From contig USIO01000008.1 of assembly GCA_900554815.1 (NCBI GenBank), forward strand, positions 1-56,940: 56,940 nucleotides of DNA, given 5' to 3'. How positions within the stretch are numbered: the first letter of the stretch is position 1; each line of letters starts with the position of its first letter. This document shows, piece by piece, positions 48,964 through 55,823 of the stretch. The notes beneath the pieces are model-generated. The model saw only the letters and a program-made list of their open reading frames with translations, had not been told where the DNA came from and searched no databases. Both the position numbers and the translations under genes were made by a program. This DNA comes from an uncultured Clostridium sp. Lineage in GTDB: Bacteria; Bacillota; Clostridia; TANB77; CAG-508.

Positions 48964-49740
48964 TTATAGTTCTTCTGCAAACCCCTTTTGAAATTTGTTA
49001 AATATTAAATACCCTATAGCACATCCTAAAATTGCAATTATAATAAAAATTATAATTCCAACAATGTCTGGCATTGTTTGGTTATAAAATATATCTCTAT
49101 ATCCATTAATAATATAAGTCATTGGATTTAATTTTAAAATCCAACTTAAATTAGCTGGTATTCCGTCTAATGAATATACAATTGGAGTTGCATAGAATAG
49201 TAATTGTAAAACAATACCAATTAAATGTTGTAAATCTCTAAAATAAACTGTTACTCCAGCTAGCATGAATGAAATTGCTAAAGTTAATAAATACTGTGCA
49301 AGTAAAATAATTGGATAAAATAGCATATATATATTAAATCCCATTCCATTAACAATAACAATTCCTAGTATAATTACTGTTGAAATTATAAAGTTAATTG
49401 TTTCACTTGTTACAACAGAAATTGGTAATATTTCTCTTGGAAAATAAACTTTTTTTATAATATTTCCGTTTTCAATTATTGTAAAAGCAGCTCTAGAAAT
49501 TGCTGTTGAGAAAAATGTCCAAGGAATTAATCCTGTGCACAAGAATACAACATAGTTCTCTTTTGGGTTTTTTAAAATTACTTGAAAAACAATTGTATAA
49601 ACAAGAATTTGTAATAGTGGATTTAAAAATGACCAAAATACGCCTAAAACAGAATTTTTGTATTTGCCTCTTACTTCTTTTTTTATATTAGTTTTTAATA
49701 ACTCTCTATAATTATAGATATTTTTAAATATGTTCATCAT
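48964..49740 (-). CDS. ABC-2 polysaccharide export permease (Wzm/TagG-like)
   Basis: A 258-residue membrane protein with six hydrophobic segments. RELLKTNIKKEVRGKYKNSVLGVFWSFLNPLLQ at the N-terminus and YFRDLQHLIGIVLQLLFYATPIVYS in the middle are hallmarks of polymer-exporting ABC-2 permeases. It pairs with the ATPase at 49782 and would export a finished lipid-linked glycan. Confidence 0.93.
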   Translation of the reverse strand: MMNIFKNIYNYRELLKTNIKKEVRGKYKNSVLGVFWSFLNPLLQILVYTIVFQVILKNPKENYVVFLCTGLIPWTFFSTAISRAAFTIIENGNIIKKVYFPREILPISVVTSETINFIISTVIILGIVIVNGMGFNIYMLFYPIILLAQYLLTLAISFMLAGVTVYFRDLQHLIGIVLQLLFYATPIVYSLDGIPANLSWILKLNPMTYIINGYRDIFYNQTMPDIVGIIIFIIIAILGCAIGYLIFNKFQKGFAEEL

Positions 49741-49781
49741 TTATCTCCTAATTTTTATTCTTTATGTTGATTAAATTTTTG

Positions 49782-50531
49782 TTATGTTGTTTCTTTTAAG
49801 TATTGCTCTGTAACTTGTTCTGGCTCTCCATCCATTTTTATTCTTCCTTCATGTAACCATACAGCCCTTGTGCAAAATTCTTTTACTGAATGCATACTAT
49901 GTGTAACAAAAACCATAGTTTTCCCCTCTTTTTTTAATTCTTTCATTTTTTCAAAACATTTTTCTTGAAAATGTTGGTCTCCAACAGAAAGTATTTCATC
50001 TATTAAAAGTATATCTGCATCTACATTTATTGCAACCGAAAAGGCTAATCTCATATACATACCAGAAGAATATGTTCTAACTGGATTGTCAATAAATTCT
50101 TCTAGTTCAGAAAATTCTATAATTTTGTTAATTCTTGAATCTATTTCTTTCTTAGTTAGTCCAAAAATTGAAGCATTAAAATAAATATTTTCTCTTCCTG
50201 AAAAATCTGGGTGAAATCCGGCACCTAATTCTAACATAGATGTTAGTTTTCCATTAGTAATAATTTTGCCTTTATTGGGATATATAATTTTTGTCATTAA
50301 TTTTAAAAGTGTAGATTTTCCACTTCCATTAATCCCTATTAATGCAACCGCTTCTCCCTTTTTTATTTTTAGATTTATACCTTTTAGTACTTCTCTTTTT
50401 TCTTTTTTGTTTCTGGCAAAAAATAATAGTTTTTCTTTAATTGTATTTGCCTTGTCCAAATATACATTAAAAGATTTATATACATTATCTACAATAATTT
50501 TATATTCTGTTTCTTGCATTTTAGCCTCCAT
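49782..50531 (-). CDS. ABC polysaccharide export ATPase (Wzt/TagH-like)
   Basis: A 249-residue ATPase: Walker A GINGSGKSTLLKLM, ELGAGFHPDFSGRENIYFNA (diagnostic of polysaccharide exporters), signature YSSGMYMRLAF, Walker B ILLIDEILSVGD and FVTHSMHSV. It lacks the C-terminal carbohydrate-binding extension found in some Wzt proteins, so export is probably not coupled to a terminal sugar cap. Confidence 0.95.
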   Translation of the reverse strand: MEAKMQETEYKIIVDNVYKSFNVYLDKANTIKEKLLFFARNKKEKREVLKGINLKIKKGEAVALIGINGSGKSTLLKLMTKIIYPNKGKIITNGKLTSMLELGAGFHPDFSGRENIYFNASIFGLTKKEIDSRINKIIEFSELEEFIDNPVRTYSSGMYMRLAFSVAINVDADILLIDEILSVGDQHFQEKCFEKMKELKKEGKTMVFVTHSMHSVKEFCTRAVWLHEGRIKMDGEPEQVTEQYLKETT

Positions 50532-50581
50532 TTTAAACTAATACCATATGAATTTATATTATATCATAATTGCCCTTCTTG

Positions 50582-51457
50582 TCAAAATTTTTTAGAAAAA
50601 AACTTGCCAGGTAAATATAATATTATGTATAAAAATTTATTTAAATTTCCTTTTACATATTTAATTGGACTTTTTGCATTAGATAAGTAAGAAAAAAGTA
50701 TATAATGTTTTATTACATATAGCCTTTTTTTTAAAGGAACATTTTGCATATTGTGCTCAAATATTTCTTTAAAATAAGCATAATAGCCTTTTGGATTTTT
50801 TTTAAAAATCTCTTTTATATTTTTAGTATATCCATCTTTATGGTATTTGCATACCATGATTGGCTGGTTATAGCATTTTATTTTATATTTGCTATCCATT
50901 TTGTGGTATAGTCTTGCTTCTGTTACAAATTTTTCGTTTTCTTCTAATTGGTGGAAATATTTCTTGCGAATTTCTGTATTAAAAACAAGGGCTTTTTCTC
51001 CATCTTCTCCTTGCTTAAAATATAAGTCAAACATTGTATTTTCCATTCCATCTGCCATAAATAGTCTTCCTATGTTGCAATTATCTTGATTATATTTTAG
51101 AAATGCATATGCATATATTTCATCATCTACTATACATTTTTCTTTTATATATTTAAAAGCTGCATCTGTAAAATAATCGTCTGAATCGCATTCAATAATA
51201 AATTCTCCTGTAGCCTCTGGAACTAAATTGTTTAATGCTTTCATTTTTCCTTGGTTTTCTTGAAAAAAGTATTTTATTTTTAAAGCATTTTCATTTATAA
51301 ATTTATTTATAGTTTCTTTTGTATTATCTTTTGATCCGTCATCCATAATTAACCATTCTATTTCTACTTCGTTTTTTAAATTCATTTTTAAGCTTTCGTA
51401 TAATTTATATAATTGTGTTGCTCTATTATATGTTGGTGTTAATACAGACACTTTCAT
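50582..51457 (-). CDS. Glycosyltransferase family 2
   Basis: A 291-residue GT-A enzyme: MKVSVLTPTYNRATQLYKLYESL, WLIMDDGSKDNT, FFQENQGKMKALNNLV, and the metal-binding FIIECDSDDYFTD. The start at 51457 is chosen because AAAGGAG precedes it and the family begins there; an upstream in-frame ATG would add 16 residues. It has its own promoter in the palindrome at 51508-51540. Confidence 0.9.
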   Translation of the reverse strand: MKVSVLTPTYNRATQLYKLYESLKMNLKNEVEIEWLIMDDGSKDNTKETINKFINENALKIKYFFQENQGKMKALNNLVPEATGEFIIECDSDDYFTDAAFKYIKEKCIVDDEIYAYAFLKYNQDNCNIGRLFMADGMENTMFDLYFKQGEDGEKALVFNTEIRKKYFHQLEENEKFVTEARLYHKMDSKYKIKCYNQPIMVCKYHKDGYTKNIKEIFKKNPKGYYAYFKEIFEHNMQNVPLKKRLYVIKHYILFSYLSNAKSPIKYVKGNLNKFLYIILYLPGKFFSKKF

Positions 51458-51496
51458 TTTTTTCTCCTTTAATGCTCCATTTTTTGTTATATTTAC

Positions 51497-51540
51497 ATTA
51501 TACATATATATTAAGACAGGTACAATACCTGTCTTAATAT
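51497..51540 (-). promoter_or_regulatory. Promoter embedded in a 15-bp perfect palindrome
   Basis: Arms at 51508-51522 and 51526-51540 (core GACAGGTA/TACCTGTC) are perfect complements around a 3-nt centre. On the minus strand TTGTAC (51520-51525) sits at the centre, and exactly 17 nt on is TATAAT (51497-51502) with a TG extension. It could be an operator over the -35, or the terminator of the upstream glycosyltransferase with a restart promoter; it has no strong T run. Confidence 0.6.
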
Positions 51541-51552
51541 TTTATGCATAAT

Positions 51553-52642
51553 TTAAAATATTTTTTTTATTTGTTCTATAATATTTGAATTATTATATTC
51601 TTTTATTTGTGGTGAAAATTGTTTTTTATTTTTTAATATATCTTCTAATCCTTTTTCTATTCCGTTCTTCTGTGTTTTCAAATATAGTTGCATTAGAATA
51701 GCCCCCTACTGCTTCTCTAGCAGCAGTATTAGTAATTAAAATAGGTTTATTTAATATTTTTGCTTCTTCTAGTACCATTCCATAGCCCTCAAAGTAAGAG
51801 AACAAGCAAAAGTAATCTGCAGCTTTTATATATGGATATGGATTTTGTTTTTTCCCTAATAAATAAAAACTATTTTCCACATTTTGCTCTTTTATTTGTT
51901 TTTCTAATTGTTCTTTTAGTGGCCCATCTCCTATAACATAAATATTGTTATAAATTCCTTTTTGCATTAATTTAGAATGTACTCTAATAAATCTGTCAAT
52001 TCCCTTTTGTTCTACAAGTCTTGCTACGGTTACTAAGTTTGGTACATCATTTTTAAATTTAAAGTTTATCTGCTCTTTAGATTTTTCTAAAACATTTTGG
52101 CTATTTATGTAATTATAAATTACCTGCATATTTGCTTTTGTATTATAACTTGCTTTAAATTTTTCTAAATTATCTTTACTAACAAATATAATTTTTTGAT
52201 ACTTATTATATAAATTTTTATCTAATATTTTTTTTATTTTTGATTTTAGCCCTTTTCCAAATACCTGTAAAATGTCGTTATGTATCCAAGCAATTTTTTT
52301 TACTTTATCATTTTTTACGCTAAAAAGTCTGGTAATAGGGCCTTCTAAAAAAGAAACTTCAATATCGTAGTTATTATTTATTATTTTATTATATATTTGT
52401 TTTTTAAAAAAGAATATTCTAAATGGTACCCATATTTTTTCTAATTTATTTAAATCATTATATTGTTTTTTATATAAGGATTTTAATTTAATATTGGGGT
52501 TTAAGTGTTTTTCAAAGTCTCCTTTTGCATATATAGTAAAAATTGTAATATCGTAATCATTTAATTGATTAGCTATGTCTACTAGTACTCTTTCAGCTCC
52601 ACCTATTGTTAAACTTGTTATTCCAAATATTATTTTTTTCAT
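51553..52642 (-). CDS. Glycosyltransferase family 4, one CGG +1 recoding site
   Basis: A 362-residue GT-B enzyme opening MKKIIFGITSLTIGGAERVLVDI, with AWIHND, ATVARLVEQKGIDRFI and FCLFSYFEGYGMVLEEAKILNKPILITNT. Conventional reading ends at 51626 with a basic tail. Reading CGGA at 51661 as Gly 327 gives NTEEGIEKGLEDILKNKKQF and a normal C-terminal helix, ending at TAA 51553. The start at 52642 follows AGGAG closely; an upstream ATG would add seven residues. Confidence 0.9.
51661..51664 (-). other. CGG +1 recoding site in the GT4 gene (CGGA)
   Basis: Context GAA-CGG-AAT. Skipping the C gives Glu-Glu-Gly-Ile-Glu-Lys-Gly-Leu, the usual start of the last GT4 helix. The unshifted frame gives an Arg/Lys tail and stops. 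Confidence 0.9.
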
Positions 52643-52682
52643 TTTTTCTCCTAAACATACCATTTATGTTAATCGCAATATT

Positions 52683-53645
52683 TTAATTTGCTTCTAGTAA
52701 TCTAGTGTATAATTTATAAGTATATTTGTTAGTTGTTCTCATATATAACTTTTTAAACGAAAATCCATTTTTTAAAATTTTATTTTTCTTCCAATTTGGA
52801 AAAGTTGTATTCAATTTTTCCCAAGTTTCTTTAAATAATTGTTTTTTTAGTTCTTCGTCTTGGACCTTTGCCATTCTTTTTAAAGAACTGCAAAGTAAAT
52901 ATCTTGTAAAAGTGTATTCAAGTTCATCTTTATATTCTTCATAGATTCCTTTTTCTTTATAGTATTTAAGTACATTTTCTAAAACTGTAAAAATATCTCT
53001 GGTTTTTTCGTTTTGTGTATTAGATATGGAATTTTCTCGTTGCATATAATAAATAAGAGGTTTTTCAACAAATCCTATTTTATTTAGTTTTGGTAATATT
53101 TTGTAAAAGAACTCTACATCTTCGTATTGTAGTCCTTTTGGAAATAATACATCAGAATTTGTAATAATTTCCCTTTTATATAACTTATTCCAGGCAACAA
53201 CTCTTGCCTTTTCTAATGCTTCTTTTTTAGTACTATATATTTCTCCTATATCTTTTTTAACTCTATTGTCTGGGTATTTCCAGTAAAAGTTGCATTCCAC
53301 CATATCATAATCGCCTTCTTTTGCTTTTTCATATAAGTATTCGTAGGTTTCAAGTTCTGCATAATCGTCAGAATCTAAAAATGCAATATATTCTCCAGTT
53401 GCTTGTTGAATCCCATAATTTCTTGCATCTGATAGTCCTCCATTTTCTTTTTTAAAATATTTAATTGCTTTTTTAGGGTAAATCTCTTGGTATTCAGTAA
53501 TATATTTTTCAGATGCATCTGTAGAACCATCATTTACAAAAATTAATTCTATATCTTGTAGGCTTTGGTTTACTGTGGAGCATAAGCATTTTACAATATA
53601 CTCCTCTACATTATATACTGGGATAATTAAACTTACTTTTGGCAT
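52683..53645 (-). CDS. Glycosyltransferase family 2
   Basis: A 320-residue GT-A enzyme: PKVSLIIPVYNVEEYIVKCL, LIFVNDGSTDASEKYI, the GLSDARNYGIQQATGEYIAFLDSDD core with its DSDD metal motif, and LFPKGLQYEDVEFFYKIL. In the same region of the neighbouring GT2 at 53662, a CGGT recoding site occurs where this protein has an ordinary codon (RNYGIQQATG against RNFGIGKATG), a useful internal control. Confidence 0.93.
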   Translation of the reverse strand: MPKVSLIIPVYNVEEYIVKCLCSTVNQSLQDIELIFVNDGSTDASEKYITEYQEIYPKKAIKYFKKENGGLSDARNYGIQQATGEYIAFLDSDDYAELETYEYLYEKAKEGDYDMVECNFYWKYPDNRVKKDIGEIYSTKKEALEKARVVAWNKLYKREIITNSDVLFPKGLQYEDVEFFYKILPKLNKIGFVEKPLIYYMQRENSISNTQNEKTRDIFTVLENVLKYYKEKGIYEEYKDELEYTFTRYLLCSSLKRMAKVQDEELKKQLFKETWEKLNTTFPNWKKNKILKNGFSFKKLYMRTTNKYTYKLYTRLLEAN

Positions 53646-53661
53646 TTTTTCTGCTTCCTTT

Positions 53662-54604
53662 CTACTTTAATTTTAAATATAATTTGATATTCCATAATAA
53701 AATTAGTTTTTTAAAAAGTTGTTTCAAGTTTCTTATTTTTATGTTGGAAATCATTTTTCTTTGTTTTATTTCATGGATGAAAATGTTTTGATCTTTTTCG
53801 TTTAGTTCCTTTAGTTTTAAAATAATTGCATTTGTATAATATATTTTAATATTTTCTTTTGTTGTTTTACTTAAATTATATTGTTGTATTTTTTTTAACA
53901 TATTATCATATTGTACTAAGCTGTCTTTCATTTTCTTTATTGTTTTTTCATAGTTTTCATTTCTAGTAATACTATTGTTGCTTTGTACATAGTAATATCC
54001 TTCATAATCTATTGAGACAATGCTTTCTGCTTTAACAATAATTAATGGAATTAATCCAAAATCTTCATGATAAGTGCCTACCTGAAACTTAAATCCATTA
54101 TTTAAAATGTAGTCTCTTCTAAATAGGTATACACATGGTGAGTCAAGCAATACATCAGTAGCATATAATTGGTTAAATGCAGTTTGTCCATCTGTTTTTT
54201 CAAAAGTAGCCCCTTTTACCTTTTTTATTATCTCCCCCTTTTGGTTAACTATATTTAATTTATATTTAATTACATCTATTTGTTGCTCCATATATGAGCT
54301 TAAATAGTTTAATAAATTAGCATCTATATAATCATCAGAATCTACAAATAGTATGTAGTCTCCTGTTGCTTTACCGAATTCCAAAATTTCTTGTGTCTGC
54401 AACACCAGTATTTTCTTTTGAGTAGTAAATTATGTTTGAATATTTTTTTTGGTATTGCTGAATTATTTTTTCTGAATTATCTGTAGAGCCATCGTTAATT
54501 ATTAATATTTCAGTATTAGAATATTTTTGTTCTACAAGACTATTTAGGGTTTTATTTAGTTCTTTTTCTGTATTATATACTGGAACAATAATTGATACTT
54601 TCAT
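53662..54604 (-). CDS. Glycosyltransferase family 2, one CGG +1 recoding site
   Basis: A 313-residue GT-A enzyme. Conventional reading stops after 77 residues (MKVSIIVPVYNTEKELNKTL ... TRNFGIR). Reading CGGT at 54373-54376 as Gly 77 continues GKATGDYILFVDSDDYIDANLL, supplying the essential DSDD metal-binding motif and the whole acceptor region. The join aligns residue for residue with the paralogue at 52683 (ARNYGIQQATGEYIAFLDSDD), with no gain or loss. Confidence 0.94.
54373..54376 (-). other. CGG +1 recoding site in the GT2 gene (CGGT)
   Basis: Context ATT-CGG-TAA: a stop codon directly follows CGG in the unshifted frame. Skipping the C gives Gly-Ile-Gly-Lys-Ala-Thr-Gly-Asp-Tyr-Ile, matching the neighbouring GT2 position by position. 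Confidence 0.95.
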
Positions 54605-54625
54605 TTTTTAAACGTTCCTTTATTT

Positions 54626-55717
54626 TTAAATTGTTTTTTTGTTATTTATTAAATTTTCTAGCTTTTCTAGTTGTTGTTTATTAAATTCTTCTGAATTGAA
54701 TTCTTCTTTTATAATATACCCTTTTTCGCAAAATTGCTTCATTGCATTATATATATCCTCTGTATTTTTTTTAGTTACTATTCCCCATTTATTTTCTATA
54801 ATTTGTTTGCTATCTGATACATCTGTTGTAATAATTGGGAGTCCTAGCACAAATGCTTCTTGATATACAACTGGGTATCCCTCATAGTCTGAAGTTAGTA
54901 TAATACAATCACTTATTTTAAAATATGGATATGGATTTTTTTGTTTACCTAAAAATATAATTTCTTTTTCAAGTTGATATTCTTTAACTTTATCTTTATA
55001 TTTAGTTGTGTCTTGTCCATCTCCTATTAATAGTATTTTAAAAGGGTATCCATTGTTTTTTAGTTCTCTTGCAGCTTCTATAAGTCGCATTAATCTTTTT
55101 GCTACTTCTTCGTGTCTTCCAACATTTAAAAAAGTAGTATAATTTTCTTTTCTAATTAATGTAATTGCTTGTTTTGATAATTCTAATATTTTCTTTGAAT
55201 TAATTAAATTATATATAATAGTTGTATTTTTAAAATCCATTATTTTGTTAAAATTATTTTTTGCAGTTTTTGAAACAAAAACAATGTTTTTATACTTTTG
55301 GTATTTTAAATTTTCAAAGAATTCTTTCATTTTTGAAATATTATTTTTAAAGATTGTTACATAATCTGAGTGCACCCATAATGCACAATTACTACTTGCT
55401 ACTTTTGCAGTAAAATTACAAGCAAGAGAATATGTTGCATAGCATGCTGAAAAATCGAATTTATTTTTATATTTTAAAATGAATATAACCCTTTTTAACA
55501 TGTTTTTAACTTTTTGAACAAATATATTTTTAGAGCAATTTGGTTTATATTCAATTATTTTTATTTTTTTATTAATTTCATTTAAAAAAATGCCTTCTTT
55601 TTTTTCTAAACAAAGAGTAATTTCGTATTTCTCGCCTAGATTATTTAGTAAAGTAACAAGTGATGTTTCAATTCCTCCAATGTCTAGAGAATAAGATGCA
55701 AAAAATAGTTTTTTCAT
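54626..55717 (-). CDS. Glycosyltransferase family 4
   Basis: A 363-residue GT-B enzyme: MKKLFFASYSLDIGGIETSLVTL, ALWVHSDYVT, FLNVGRHEEVAKRLMRLIEA, and the donor-site ILTSDYEGYPVVYQEAFVLGLPIITTDVSD. It resembles the GT4 at 51553 in layout. It is the first gene after the terminator of the phosphodiester glycosidase gene. Confidence 0.92.
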   Translation of the reverse strand: MKKLFFASYSLDIGGIETSLVTLLNNLGEKYEITLCLEKKEGIFLNEINKKIKIIEYKPNCSKNIFVQKVKNMLKRVIFILKYKNKFDFSACYATYSLACNFTAKVASSNCALWVHSDYVTIFKNNISKMKEFFENLKYQKYKNIVFVSKTAKNNFNKIMDFKNTTIIYNLINSKKILELSKQAITLIRKENYTTFLNVGRHEEVAKRLMRLIEAARELKNNGYPFKILLIGDGQDTTKYKDKVKEYQLEKEIIFLGKQKNPYPYFKISDCIILTSDYEGYPVVYQEAFVLGLPIITTDVSDSKQIIENKWGIVTKKNTEDIYNAMKQFCEKGYIIKEEFNSEEFNKQQLEKLENLINNKKTI

Positions 55718-55788
55718 TTTTTTCTTCCTTTAATAATTCTTTTACTATTTTACATTGAATTCTAAAATTTGTCAAATTTTTACAGAAA

Positions 55789-55820
55789 AAAATAGGTAAG
55801 AATTTTTTCTTACCTATTTT
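55789..55820. terminator. Terminator after the phosphodiester glycosidase gene
   Basis: AAAATAGGTAAGAA (55789-55802) and TTCTTACCTATTTT (55807-55820) form a perfect 14-bp stem with A/T-rich flanks, immediately past the stop codon at 55824. Confidence 0.85.
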
Positions 55821-55823
55821 AAA

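Noticed and set aside
471..54604. Widespread pseudogenes explaining the split genes
   Set aside because: Random decay would give breaks of both signs at random places plus in-frame stops. Here all 17 are +1, all at CGG, all yield Gly, and no other break or nonsense codon was found in these genes.
471..54604. Sequencing or assembly insertion errors
   Set aside because: The contexts are mostly not homopolymers (GATCGGA, TTTCGGA, GAACGGA), uncorrected GGN codons are abundant, and out-of-frame CGG in intact genes causes no break. Raw reads should still be checked.
471..54604. Reassignment of CGG to another amino acid (known in some bacteria for Trp or Gln)
   Set aside because: A triplet reassignment would keep the frame. 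Here the frame itself changes at each CGG.
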